From: Paludibacteraceae bacterium
GTDB taxonomy: Bacteria; Bacteroidota; Bacteroidia; Bacteroidales; Paludibacteraceae
Direction of reading: 5' to 3'
NCBI GenBank assembly: GCA_024693065.1
Contig: JAILLP010000023.1
Location: 124,001 to 188,000 of the forward strand
Length of the DNA stretch: 64,000 nucleotides
How positions within the stretch are numbered: the first letter of the stretch is position 1; each line of letters begins with the position of its first letter. The notes beneath the pieces are model-generated. The model saw nothing but the letters and a program-made list of their open reading frames with translations. It was not told the origin of the DNA and did not search any database. Positions 18,693-27,686 of the stretch are shown piece after piece. A program made the translations under genes and the position numbers.

Positions 18693-19961
18693 ATGGATGT
18701 AACTTTAATTTTAACAAGTATTGGAGTATTCCTTGTCATTATTTTGGCTTTGGTTATACTCTTGCTCGTCGCCAAGAGATTCTTGGTCTCTTCCGGCGCG
18801 GCTAAGATTACTATCAACGGTGATAATGAGGTGGAGGTCGAGACGGGTTCTTCCTTGCTCAACACGTTGGCTGTGAATGGTGTGCACTTGCCTTCCGCTT
18901 GCGGCGGTAAGGGCTCCTGCGGTCAATGTAAATGCCAAGTCTTGGAGGGTGGAGGAGAGATCCTCGATTCCGAGAAGGGACATTTCTCCCGCAAAGAACA
19001 AATGAACCACTGGCGTTTGGGTTGCCAAACGAAGGTGAAGGGTGATATGACCATCAAGGTTCCTGAGTCTGTCATGGGCGTCAAGGAGTGGGAGTGCACC
19101 GTTATTGGCAACAGGAATGTCGCCAGCTTCATCAAGGAGTTCAAGGTGGCTCTTCCTAAGGGCGAACACATGGACTTCATCCCTGGTTCGTACGCACAGA
19201 TCCGTATCCCTGAGTATGATATCAACTACAACGATTTCGACCGTGATCTGATCGGCGACCTTTATGTGCCTACATGGGAGAAGTTCGGTATCTTCGGTCT
19301 TCACCAAAAGAATACGGAGCCTACTATCCGTGCTTACTCCATGGCGAACTACCCGGATGAGGGTGATATCATCACATTGACTGTCCGTATCGCTACGCCT
19401 CCGTTCAAACCGAAACCGGAAGTGGGCTTCATGGATGTGCCTTGCGGTATCGCTTCAACCTATATCTTCAGCTTGAAGCCTGGAGATAAGGTGATGATGT
19501 CTGGTCCTTATGGTGATTTCCACCCGATCTTCGACTCTAAGCGTGAGATGATCTGGGTCGGTGGTGGTGCCGGTATGGCTCCTCTCCGCGCGCAAATTAT
19601 GCACATGCTGAAGACGCTCCACACTACGGATCGTGAGATGCATTACTTCTACGGCGCCCGTGCCATCGACGAGGTCTTCTTCATGGAGGACTTCCTGGAG
19701 ATGGAGAAGGAGTTCCCTAACTTCCATTTCCACTTGGCGCTTGACCGTCCTGATCCTAAGGCTGATAGCCTTGGCGTGAAGTACACTGCCGGATTCATCG
19801 CTCCTGTGATGGGTGACACTTACCTCAAGCAGCACGATGCGCCAGAGGACATCGAATACTACTTGTGCGGTCCGCCGATGATGGCGAAGACGGTGCTCGA
19901 TTTGCTTCATAGTCTCGGCGTCGAGGATGATATGATCCACTTCGATAACTTCGGTGCTTAA
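18693..19961 (+). CDS. nqrF: Na+-translocating NADH:quinone reductase subunit F
   Basis: A protein of 422 residues and the electron entry point of the complex. One N-terminal helix (residues 5-27) anchors it. A ferredoxin domain with a [2Fe-2S] cluster follows, with ligands C70, C76, C79 and C111. Then comes a ferredoxin-reductase module that binds FAD (RAYSMANYP) and NADH (VGGGAGMAPLRAQ). The C-terminal EDDMIHFDNFGA is typical. It is the last nqr gene and is followed 26 bp later by a strong terminator. Confidence 0.98.
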   Translation: MDVTLILTSIGVFLVIILALVILLLVAKRFLVSSGAAKITINGDNEVEVETGSSLLNTLAVNGVHLPSACGGKGSCGQCKCQVLEGGGEILDSEKGHFSRKEQMNHWRLGCQTKVKGDMTIKVPESVMGVKEWECTVIGNRNVASFIKEFKVALPKGEHMDFIPGSYAQIRIPEYDINYNDFDRDLIGDLYVPTWEKFGIFGLHQKNTEPTIRAYSMANYPDEGDIITLTVRIATPPFKPKPEVGFMDVPCGIASTYIFSLKPGDKVMMSGPYGDFHPIFDSKREMIWVGGGAGMAPLRAQIMHMLKTLHTTDREMHYFYGARAIDEVFFMEDFLEMEKEFPNFHFHLALDRPDPKADSLGVKYTAGFIAPVMGDTYLKQHDAPEDIEYYLCGPPMMAKTVLDLLHSLGVEDDMIHFDNFGA

Positions 19962-19986
19962 TTCCTTCGGGAATCTAAATAGTTAG

Positions 19987-20018
19987 GGGCATGTCTCAGC
20001 GGACATGCCCTTTTTTTT
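19987..20018 (+). terminator. Strong intrinsic terminator of the nqr operon
   Basis: A perfect 9-bp stem, GGGCATGTC with GACATGCCC, closes a 6-base loop and is followed by eight T residues at 20011-20018. Confidence 0.92.
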
Positions 20019-20199
20019 ATCTCGTGGAGAATGCCGTATATGGTGGTCGACGAAGGGAACGGCTTGAAATTTGTTACGGAAATGCTTGCTCGTTTGCGTG
20101 AATTTTCATAAATTCGATAATATGTGTGACAATGCAGCATGAAGTGCGCATGAAAAATGAATTGAAGAATTGTATATGTTTAACTTAATTTTGATGCCT

Positions 20200-20889
20200 A
20201 TGAGAAGGTTATGGTTTACATTTTTGTGTTTGATGGGTGTGTTGATGTTCTCTGCTTGCGGAGACGATGACGATTCGAATGGTAATGGATCCCAAGGTGA
20301 TTCGAATGGCTCTTATGAGAATTTGTTGCAAAATCCCCAAGTGGTAGCTGAGGAGAATGAGATCCAAAGTGGCAAATTTTTTACTGTCGAAAGTGGAAGT
20401 GTGACCTACAACGATGGTACGGTGCTTTCATTTGTGGAATATGGGAAAAAGTATCGCTTGGATTTGCCGGCGGAATCCTCATCCCTGATTTGGGACGGTT
20501 CCTGTTTGTATACGTTGTACCATGATAGTAAAACTTATATGGTGACCAATGGCACTGGTGTACTTACACTTGCGACTAACGCAGTGAGAACGTATGTGTT
20601 CAATGAAGTTCTTTGGGAATTATCATACAAAGAAGCGTTGAAATATGTGGCAGAGGACATTGTTCTCAAGACGGAGACAATTGCGGGAAAGAATGTGAAA
20701 CTTTACGGAGATAAGGATGAAGAAGGCAACCAACAATTCACGGGTGGCTGGAGTAGAATCTTGGTTTATCAAGGTAATGGTGATGTTAGCAGCACTGATG
20801 CTATTGTCGCTGTCTCCATCAAAGATTCGTATTCAGGTTCGTTCACTGTTCCGAGCGACTATACTACTGCACTATCTTTTGGTGTCTGA
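20200..20889 (+). CDS. Small outer-surface lipoprotein of unknown function
   Basis: A protein of 229 residues from the ATG at 20200, giving a lipoprotein signal peptide (MRRLWFTFLCLMGVLMFSAC) with Cys20 as the lipid site. Starts at 20176 or 20194 are possible but lengthen the signal without need. The residues after the cysteine are GDDDDS, an acidic run of the kind that sends lipoproteins to the cell surface in Bacteroidota. The rest is beta-rich, low in cysteine, and matches no family I recognise. It is monocistronic, between the nqr terminator and a shared terminator with cysK. Confidence 0.8.
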   Translation: MRRLWFTFLCLMGVLMFSACGDDDDSNGNGSQGDSNGSYENLLQNPQVVAEENEIQSGKFFTVESGSVTYNDGTVLSFVEYGKKYRLDLPAESSSLIWDGSCLYTLYHDSKTYMVTNGTGVLTLATNAVRTYVFNEVLWELSYKEALKYVAEDIVLKTETIAGKNVKLYGDKDEEGNQQFTGGWSRILVYQGNGDVSSTDAIVAVSIKDSYSGSFTVPSDYTTALSFGV

Positions 20890-20915
20890 CTTTAGAGGTT
20901 TGATGATATAAAGAG

Positions 20916-20940
20916 AAAGGAGGGTTAATTGCCCTCCTTT
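20916..20940. terminator. Bidirectional terminator between the lipoprotein gene and cysK
   Basis: AAAGGAGGG and CCCTCCTTT form a perfect 9-bp stem with a 7-base loop, flanked by A residues on one side and T residues on the other. It can serve the lipoprotein gene (plus) and cysK (minus), which converge here. Confidence 0.85.
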
Positions 20941-20994
20941 TCTGTTGTGTGGTCCGTGGTACTGCCAACGGATCGTTATGTCCTGATGTGGGAT

Positions 20995-21900
20995 TTAATC
21001 AGCGAACTGATCAAACATTTTTGTGCTGAGGTACTTCTCCGCTCTGTCCGGGAAGACCACCACGATGTTTCCTTTGTCTATCTTTTCAGCGGTTTTAAGG
21101 GCCGCCAACATGGCCGCACCGCTACTCATGCCTGCGAAGATACCCTCTTCCGCGATGATTCGGCGTGCCATGGAAATGGCCTCCTCACTTTCCACCATGA
21201 TTTGCACGTCGATGCGGGAAGGATTGTAGATGGCGGGCACGATGGCCTCTTCCATGTTTTTTAATCCTTGGATATAATGTCCCTTGATAGGATGTGCGCA
21301 AACCACTTTGATGTCGGGTTTGTGTTGCTTCAGGAACTTGGATATGCCCATGATGGTGCCTGATGTGCCTAACGCGCAGACCAGATAGTCTATCTTGCCC
21401 TCCATTTGGTTCCATATCTCGGTGGCGGTTCCTTCGTAATGCGCTTGGTAATTGGCCGCATTGGAGAACTGGTCGGGCATGAAGTATTTGTCCGGGTTCT
21501 CGTTGACTAATTTATGGGCCAGGCGAATCGCTCCGTCCGTTCCCTCTTCCGCAGGCGTTAGGATCACTTTGCCACCATAGGAGCGGATGATTTTGCGTCG
21601 TTCGATGGAGACGGCTGAACTCATCACGATTTCCACTTTATAGCCTTTCACGATACCTGCGATGGCCAGACCTATACCTGTATTACCGGAGGTGGGCTCG
21701 ATGATTACTTTCCCTGGTGTCAACTTGCCTTCTTTCTCCGCTTGCTCGACCATTTGGATGGCGATGCGGTCTTTGATACTTCCTGTCGGGTTGAACCCTT
21801 CCACCTTGGCGAAAATATTCACGTTAGGGTTCGGACACAATCGATTGATCTTAACCAACGGTGTGTTACCGATGGCTTCTAATATATTGTTACACGTCAT
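20995..21900 (-). CDS. cysK: Cysteine synthase (O-acetylserine sulfhydrylase)
   Basis: A protein of 301 residues with the PLP lysine K43 in FNPTGSIKDR, the substrate loop EPTSGNTGIGLA and the phosphate-binding GTSGTIMG. It makes cysteine from O-acetylserine and sulfide. The C-terminus ends ...STKMFDQFAD and the whole fold is present. It follows prfA by 23 bp on the minus strand and ends at the shared terminator. CysM-type substrate preference cannot be ruled out by sequence alone. Confidence 0.95.
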   Translation of the reverse strand: MTCNNILEAIGNTPLVKINRLCPNPNVNIFAKVEGFNPTGSIKDRIAIQMVEQAEKEGKLTPGKVIIEPTSGNTGIGLAIAGIVKGYKVEIVMSSAVSIERRKIIRSYGGKVILTPAEEGTDGAIRLAHKLVNENPDKYFMPDQFSNAANYQAHYEGTATEIWNQMEGKIDYLVCALGTSGTIMGISKFLKQHKPDIKVVCAHPIKGHYIQGLKNMEEAIVPAIYNPSRIDVQIMVESEEAISMARRIIAEEGIFAGMSSGAAMLAALKTAEKIDKGNIVVVFPDRAEKYLSTKMFDQFAD

Positions 21901-21923
21901 AAAATTGCTTAATAATTGGTTGT

Positions 21924-23033
21924 CTATAATTCACTTTCTTTTAGTCGTTCCGCATTCTCGGCCACGATCAGTTTGTCGATGATCTCCTGGATGTCTCCCC
22001 CTACAATGGCTTGTAGGTTATAGAGCGTGAGGTTGATGCGGTGGTCGGTCACACGTCCTTGCGGGTAGTTGTAGGTGCGGATCTTCGCCGAACGGTCGCC
22101 TGTGGAGACCATGGTCTTCCTCCTTGCTGCGATGTCGTCGATATATTTTTGATGTTCCCTGTCGTAAATCATCGTACGTAAGCGGGAGAGGGCTCTTTCC
22201 TTGTTCTTCGGCTGGTCACGAGTCTCGGTGCACTCGATGAGGATCTCCTCGGAAACGCCTGTGATCGGGTTCTTCCAGATGTAACGGAGACGTACGCCTG
22301 ACTCCACCTTGTTGACGTTCTGTCCGCCGGCACCACCTGAACGGAAGGTGTCCCACTTGATTTCTCCCTCGTTGATCTGCACGTCGAATTCGTCCGCCTC
22401 TGGCAGTACGGCCACGGTTGCGGCGGAAGTGTGCACACGTCCTTGGGTCTCTGTGGCAGGTACGCGTTGCACACGGTGTACGCCAGACTCGTATTTCAGC
22501 GTTCCGTAGACGTTCTCGCCCGTGACGTTGAAGATGATCTCCTTGTAGCCACCAACGGTTCCTTCGTTGAAACTGGAGATGCTCACTTGCCAACCCTTCA
22601 TTTCGCAGTATTTTGCGTACATTTTGAAGAGGTCTCCGGCGAACAGCGCAGCCTCGTCGCCTCCGGTTCCTCCACGGATTTCCACGACAGCGTTCTTGCA
22701 GTCCTCAGGATCCGATGGAATAAGAAGCAGCTTGATGTTCTCCTCCATGCCCGGAATCTTCGGCTCCAATTCGTCCAGCTCCATCTTGGCCATATCCCTC
22801 ATCTCATTGTCTGTCTCCGTCTCAAGGATCTCCTTCGCCTGCTGGATGTTGGATAATGCGCTCTGGTATTCTTTCTTGGCGTTCATAATCAACTCCAAAT
22901 CGTGGTACTCCTTGTTGAGTTTCACGTATCTTTTCATGTCCGCGATGACGGCGGGGTCGGTTATGAGTGTGGATATTTCCTGGAATTTATGTTCCAATCC
23001 CTCCAATTTTTCCAACAAAGAATTTTCAGCCAT
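21924..23033 (-). CDS. prfA: Peptide chain release factor 1
   Basis: A protein of 369 residues, normal for RF1. The stop-codon recognition tripeptide is P192-A-T194 in [11 protein letters not shown], which reads UAA and UAG. The GGQ motif that triggers peptide release is at 236-238 in [11 protein letters not shown]. It lies upstream of cysK, with 23 bp between, and is divergent from the SMP-30-type gene. Confidence 0.98.
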   Translation of the reverse strand: MAENSLLEKLEGLEHKFQEISTLITDPAVIADMKRYVKLNKEYHDLELIMNAKKEYQSALSNIQQAKEILETETDNEMRDMAKMELDELEPKIPGMEENIKLLLIPSDPEDCKNAVVEIRGGTGGDEAALFAGDLFKMYAKYCEMKGWQVSISSFNEGTVGGYKEIIFNVTGENVYGTLKYESGVHRVQRVPATETQGRVHTSAATVAVLPEADEFDVQINEGEIKWDTFRSGGAGGQNVNKVESGVRLRYIWKNPITGVSEEILIECTETRDQPKNKERALSRLRTMIYDREHQKYIDDIAARRKTMVSTGDRSAKIRTYNYPQGRVTDHRINLTLYNLQAIVGGDIQEIIDKLIVAENAERLKESEL

Positions 23034-23233
23034 AAATGTTTTTTATCGTTATGATTCATAAAATCAAGGAGATACAACTTGATATCATCGTCCTGCTCGG
23101 CTCGATACATGCCCCTTTATTATGGCGCGAATTTAATGCTTATTCTTTAATTTGTCAAGTGGTGTTTGAATGGAGGATGGAGGATTCTTGGCATATTTTA
23201 GGCTATTGTTGTGTCGAAATTTCTGGTTTTTCT

Positions 23234-23241
23234 TATTTTTG
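23234..23241 (+). promoter_or_regulatory. Candidate -7 element of the SMP-30-type gene
   Basis: TATTTTTG matches TAnnTTTG and lies 53 bp before the ATG at 23295. The nearest upstream TTG ends at 23211, a 22-bp spacing, slightly long. The rest of the 23034-23294 gap shows no other feature. Confidence 0.45.
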
Positions 23242-23294
23242 TGTGAGTTTTAAAGTTTATGTTTCCTTAAATGGGTGTATTACCCTTTGTTTTT

Positions 23295-24290
23295 ATGAGA
23301 AAGAAAAATTTATTTTATGCTTCGTTGTTGGCTTGTGGACTTCTTTCCGCATGCGATTCCGGCAATGTCGGTACTACTAATCAATGTGATGTTATGAAAG
23401 ATTCAACGGCAGGGGTGACTTGCAAGGTGGCGGTCGATTCAATTGTGCGGGTGGGCGAGGGCCCGATATGGGACTATAAGTTTAATCGTTTGCTATGGAT
23501 TGACACGCAAGGAAGCCTGATGATCTATACGCCAAGTGACGGAAAGAACCGTGAGATCAAATTGCCGAAGATGATTGGTACGGTGGTGCCTTATCTTGAG
23601 GATACCGTGGTGGTCGGCCTAGAGGATGGTATCTACGAACTGGCATTATCCTCTGGCGTGTTGAAGTTTCTCTGCGACCCTGAAGGCAGGGAAGCGGGCA
23701 ATCGTTACAATGACGGAAAATGCGATGAAAACGGCCATCTGTGGATCGGTTCGATGGATAAGGACTGCACTCCGCTGAAGGCTTCGTTTTTCCGTGTGGA
23801 CTCGAACGGGTCGGGTAGGAAAGTGCTGGGCGACGTCACCATCTCGAATGGTGTGGCATGGTCGTTGGATGGCAAGACGATGTATTACCAGGATACTCCT
23901 ACACGCAAGGTGTCGGCTTTCGATTTCGACGTGGAGGCAGGTGAGATCTCCAACCGAAGGGAGGCCATCTCTCTCTCGGAAGATCTTGGTACGCCTGATG
24001 GCAATACGATCGATGCGGAGGGTATGCTATGGGTGGCCAATTGGGGCGCCGCATGTGTGACCCGCTGGAATCCGCAGACGGGCGAGCTCCTGCAACGGAT
24101 CGATGTGCCTGCGTTGAATGTCACGGCGATGGCCTTTGGTGGCGAAAATCTGGACGAACTATACATCACGACGGCATCGTTGTATATGCCTGATAGTTGC
24201 GCCGCTCAATACCCTGAGGCGGGAAAGATGTTCGTGGTTAAACCAGGTGTGAAGGGTATAAAGAGTAATTATTGGAAGCAGGAACGATAA
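23295..24290 (+). CDS. SMP-30/gluconolactonase-type lipoprotein
   Basis: A protein of 331 residues from the ATG at 23295. A lipoprotein signal (MRKKNLFYASLLACGLLSAC) has Cys20 as the lipid site, followed by DSG. The body is a six-bladed beta-propeller of the SMP-30/LRE family. Predicted metal ligands are the glutamate in RVGEGPIWD, the asparagine in TISNGVAWS and the aspartate in GTPDGNTID. Relatives hydrolyse sugar lactones such as gluconolactone. The substrate here is unknown, and surface or periplasmic location suggests a role in sugar use. A hairpin terminator follows at 24315-24349. Confidence 0.87.
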   Translation: MRKKNLFYASLLACGLLSACDSGNVGTTNQCDVMKDSTAGVTCKVAVDSIVRVGEGPIWDYKFNRLLWIDTQGSLMIYTPSDGKNREIKLPKMIGTVVPYLEDTVVVGLEDGIYELALSSGVLKFLCDPEGREAGNRYNDGKCDENGHLWIGSMDKDCTPLKASFFRVDSNGSGRKVLGDVTISNGVAWSLDGKTMYYQDTPTRKVSAFDFDVEAGEISNRREAISLSEDLGTPDGNTIDAEGMLWVANWGAACVTRWNPQTGELLQRIDVPALNVTAMAFGGENLDELYITTASLYMPDSCAAQYPEAGKMFVVKPGVKGIKSNYWKQER

Positions 24291-24314
24291 AGACATCGGT
24301 TCGGCGGATAGTGT

Positions 24315-24349
24315 ATGCGCCCGACCTTCTTCGGCCGGGCGCATCTTTT
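24315..24349 (+). terminator. Terminator of the SMP-30-type gene
   Basis: ATGCGCCCGACC (24315-24326) pairs with GGCCGGGCGCAT (24333-24344) with one A-C mismatch, followed by CTTTT. A second hairpin with related arms (GATGCGC at 24363-24369 and GCGCATC at 24382-24388) lies just beyond, between this gene and the converging CotH gene. Confidence 0.75.
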
Positions 24350-24476
24350 AGAGTGATAAACGGATGCGCCTTGGTAGCTTTGCGCATCTCCTTTCATGTT
24401 GAAGAGTAATTATTGTTTATTAGATGGTTATTAGGATTATACTTGCAAAATATGTCTGGTTGTTGTTTGTCATTTT

Positions 24477-27344
24477 TTAGAGGGCTGGTGAGCTTTGTGC
24501 TCCTGCCTTGATTATTTTTTTCGTCTGAATAGTTCCTGCCGTATAGATTGTCACGTAATAGATGCCTGCCGGAAGTGCGCTGAGGTCTTTCCGATAATGA
24601 TTGCTGTTGACCTGCTCCTCAAGCATGGTGATACCGTTGAGGGAGACGATTCTAACGCTTTCGATTCTCTCGTCGCTACGTATTCCCACTATGTCTGATA
24701 CGATGCTAGGATATAGTATGATCGTATTGGATTGAGTTAATGCCTCTCCTGTCATTTCTTTTACGTCTTTTCTTTGGTCACCTATGAATTCCCTAAGCTG
24801 TTCTTTGATGACCTCCGGACGGTTCATTGCATACTCCTTGATGGATTTGGCCGCGCTTGTGGCTGTTTGTCCTTTGGTGGCACAGAACTCCTCGTCGATC
24901 ATGGTGGTGATGCTGTCGAATACGGTAGCGATTCTCTCCTGAGAGAATGTTGTTTCGAGTTGTTCCATGAAGCGGTTGTAGAACTTTATCTTAAATTCCG
25001 AATTCTTGCACAGATTGGTGAATATCTTCGTCATCCAGTCTTTCTTGGTAGCCCAGTTGTAGGAAGCGTCTTCTCCTTGACACCACTTGATCATATTGGT
25101 TTTGTAGCTTTTGAAGTTGAATAATCCCAGTCCATAGTCCATGTCGAATAGAATCCAACGGAATTTAGAACCTTCTTTCCTTTCCCTCCATATCTTGGTG
25201 TTATTGCCTGGCCAATCCATATTCACCATGAATTGTTGGATGATTTGATAGTCTATGTATTCGTCCATATCCATTCTTTCGCATGCTCCCGCGAAATAGT
25301 TCTCGTCTTTGGGATTGCTGCTGGAGAGGTAGCCCACCAACTCATTGTATGCTTCCAGGTCTCCTTTGCTGGAGTAGATGCCTTTTTGGTCGGAGATGAC
25401 CACCAAATCGATGTTGTCCTCGTCGATGCCGTAGTTGGAGGTGACGTAGTCCGCATTGGTGCGCTCGTTCAGGTTCATCAGTCCCATGTATTTGCCGTTG
25501 AGGTAGTAGGCGACAGGCTGATAGGCTTGGTAATCTATGTTCATGCCGATGGCGAAGGTCTGCATGATACCATCCCTGAATCGGATTCCCTTGTGGTCGC
25601 TTCCTCCGTTGCGCAAATGAATGGTCTTGTGGTTGATGTCCGGCTTGGAGGCGAAGAAGGCATAGTCGTAGTATTCCTTGCCTGTCTGCTTGGATGTCTT
25701 CAGTGAGAGGGATTTGATGGTCTCCGTGATGGAGCATCCGCCGACGATGGAGGATTCCACCTCGCGAGACACCTCTTGCTTCCCGTCCACGATATACTCG
25801 AAGTTGAGCGGACGTTGCCAATCCTGGTTGTAGTTGCCGTATCCGCTACAGTCCTTGTCTCCTTGTATACCGTTCTTTCCTGTGGTGTATATGCCTATCA
25901 TGTCATCGTAGAAATAATCATTGTCGACTGTGAGGGAGACGATAGGAATGTTGAATCCACCGCACTTTTCATGCTTTTCGTCACTGAAGATGTATGAATG
26001 GGTGGTGATGGAACTTCTGATTTTGTTTGCGTGGTATGCGCAAGCTCTGACGCAGGTGGTTTTCTCGATTTGGATCGGTTCGGTGTAGAGCGTGCCGGAG
26101 GATAGGGTAGGCTCTTTACCGTCTATGGTGTAATAGATTTCCGCATCTTGGGTCCAGCAGGATAGGGAGAGTGTGAATCCGTTTTCTTTGATTCCTCCTT
26201 GTTCGCTGAATTCCACAGGTTCGCAGCGGTCTTCCTCCGTCAATGAAGGGTAGGCTTTGTCGTTTTCTTTGTAGGGTGACGGGTCCATGTAACCGATTTC
26301 ACCGGACTCGTCACGTCCGAATGAGACGTGGGCGTCCATTTTGCCATAGGCGATGGAGTCGATGATGACGCCCTCTTTGCTGATGAGGATGTATCCTCCG
26401 TCCGCATCCAGTTTGTAAGGTGAGTGTGCGTTTTTGCTATTCTTGTCTGCCTTGCCCGTGTATTGTCCGTCGAACCAGAGCAGGTTGCGGCTTTCGGGTT
26501 CCACGTAGTAGTCTTGCTGGATTTCCCATTCCCATTTGAGGGAGTATTTCCCTTTCTTTTTCAGTTTGTAGTGGGTGATGGTGTAGGATTTCAGGTTCTC
26601 CCGGCATGTTCCGCTGTTCGCGAACTCCATATAGCCTGAGAAGTTATAGTAGTCGCTATCCATGTAGGTGGATAGGTTGCATGGCATGATTTCGCTGATG
26701 CTGATTGCAGGAACGTAGTCGCTCTCTTTCTCGAACACGGCGGTGAAGGAATGGTCTTCCGTGACGCCATTCATGCGAATCGTGTTACCCTCCGTCACGT
26801 CCGCCTCGTCACCCTCCCAGTGGGAGAAATGGTAGCCGCAGTTAGGTGTCGCCGTGAATGTTACCGTGTCGGACGGAACGAATTGGTTGCCTTGTTTGTT
26901 GGACGAAATGGAACCTCCGTTCTCATCGCTCACGCTCACGTTGATGGTGTAGGTGATGAGCTCGAAGATGGCGGTCAGGCGAAGCTCGCGCGGAAGTCCC
27001 TCGATCGTTATGGTCGCCTGGTCGGAGTAGTCCCTGTCACCGCTTCTCCATTTGACGAACCGGTATCCCTCGTTCGCCGTGGCTACGAAGGTGGCGGTGT
27101 CGTTCCGCTTCAGCTCCTCTTTGTCGCAAGTGACGCTACCTCCCGAAGTGGGAGATATGGTGAGGTTTAGACGTACGTTCTCCTCTTTCCCTGGCTCCTC
27201 TTTGCCGGGTTCTTCTTTCCCTGGTTCTCTTCCTGGTCCTCCACCTTCTGGTCCACCGTCAGGTTGCTGTGCGAAGATCGTTGTGCATTGAATGCAAAAC
27301 ACAACCATAAGAAACATTCTGATGATGCTCATTCCCCTATTCAT
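24477..27344 (-). CDS. CotH-domain protein secreted by the type 9 system
   Basis: A multidomain exported protein of 955 residues. A signal peptide (MSIIRMFLMVVFCIQCTTIFAQ) is followed by a linker of PGKEE repeats (about 38-55). Two InlB-type beta repeats follow (about 57-127 and 128-205, each ending in an F-x-AVFE-like strand), then a lamin-tail-like domain (about 210-370) and a chitobiase C-terminal-type domain (EIYYTIDGKEPTLSSGTLY). The CotH kinase-like domain (about 460-800) has YLNGKYMGLMNLNER and RWILFDMDYGLGLF. The last 85 residues (ILYPSIVSD ... LSALPAGIYYVTI ... TKKIIKA) form a type A sorting domain for T9SS. CotH proteins in other bacteria phosphorylate proteins; activity here is inferred. 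Monocistronic. Confidence 0.88.
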   Translation of the reverse strand: MNRGMSIIRMFLMVVFCIQCTTIFAQQPDGGPEGGGPGREPGKEEPGKEEPGKEENVRLNLTISPTSGGSVTCDKEELKRNDTATFVATANEGYRFVKWRSGDRDYSDQATITIEGLPRELRLTAIFELITYTINVSVSDENGGSISSNKQGNQFVPSDTVTFTATPNCGYHFSHWEGDEADVTEGNTIRMNGVTEDHSFTAVFEKESDYVPAISISEIMPCNLSTYMDSDYYNFSGYMEFANSGTCRENLKSYTITHYKLKKKGKYSLKWEWEIQQDYYVEPESRNLLWFDGQYTGKADKNSKNAHSPYKLDADGGYILISKEGVIIDSIAYGKMDAHVSFGRDESGEIGYMDPSPYKENDKAYPSLTEEDRCEPVEFSEQGGIKENGFTLSLSCWTQDAEIYYTIDGKEPTLSSGTLYTEPIQIEKTTCVRACAYHANKIRSSITTHSYIFSDEKHEKCGGFNIPIVSLTVDNDYFYDDMIGIYTTGKNGIQGDKDCSGYGNYNQDWQRPLNFEYIVDGKQEVSREVESSIVGGCSITETIKSLSLKTSKQTGKEYYDYAFFASKPDINHKTIHLRNGGSDHKGIRFRDGIMQTFAIGMNIDYQAYQPVAYYLNGKYMGLMNLNERTNADYVTSNYGIDEDNIDLVVISDQKGIYSSKGDLEAYNELVGYLSSSNPKDENYFAGACERMDMDEYIDYQIIQQFMVNMDWPGNNTKIWRERKEGSKFRWILFDMDYGLGLFNFKSYKTNMIKWCQGEDASYNWATKKDWMTKIFTNLCKNSEFKIKFYNRFMEQLETTFSQERIATVFDSITTMIDEEFCATKGQTATSAAKSIKEYAMNRPEVIKEQLREFIGDQRKDVKEMTGEALTQSNTIILYPSIVSDIVGIRSDERIESVRIVSLNGITMLEEQVNSNHYRKDLSALPAGIYYVTIYTAGTIQTKKIIKAGAQSSPAL

Positions 27345-27686
27345 GATATAAATATTACTATAAGTTTATGGCTTAAATATATGCCCACACTATCCATGTT
27401 TGGTGGATAATGTTCTTCTCCCTATTATAAAAATATACGATATGCAATCAGTTGATTCACATCATATTAGTCCGTCATTTATAAAATGTCATATGAAACA
27501 AACACACACACATCCTATAGATTATAGACGGAGCAAATGTAAAAAATCCCACCATCAACTGAAACTATTTTTCAATGATTATGTGGCTTATTTCAGTGAA
27601 GGAGTAATTCTTTGAGGCGAATGATACTTGTCCACTTTGTGAGCCTATCGATTGCTTCCTAATTTCCTTCACCTCCGCATAGTGTG
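27345..27686. other. Intergenic region between the CotH gene and the 771-residue secreted protein
   Basis: This 342-bp A+T-rich stretch holds the upstream region of the CotH gene and the downstream region of the gene that ends at 27687. On the minus strand a TATATTTA, one base off the -7 consensus, lies near 27380. A 71-codon open frame at 27400-27615 on the plus strand looks unlike a protein (many His, Lys and Cys, no leader) and I do not call it. No RNA gene or clear terminator is seen. Confidence 0.5.

Noticed and set aside
27400-27615. Open frame of 71 codons between two minus-strand genes
   Set aside because: A+T-rich, low-complexity translation rich in His and Lys, no leader, no promoter; most likely chance.
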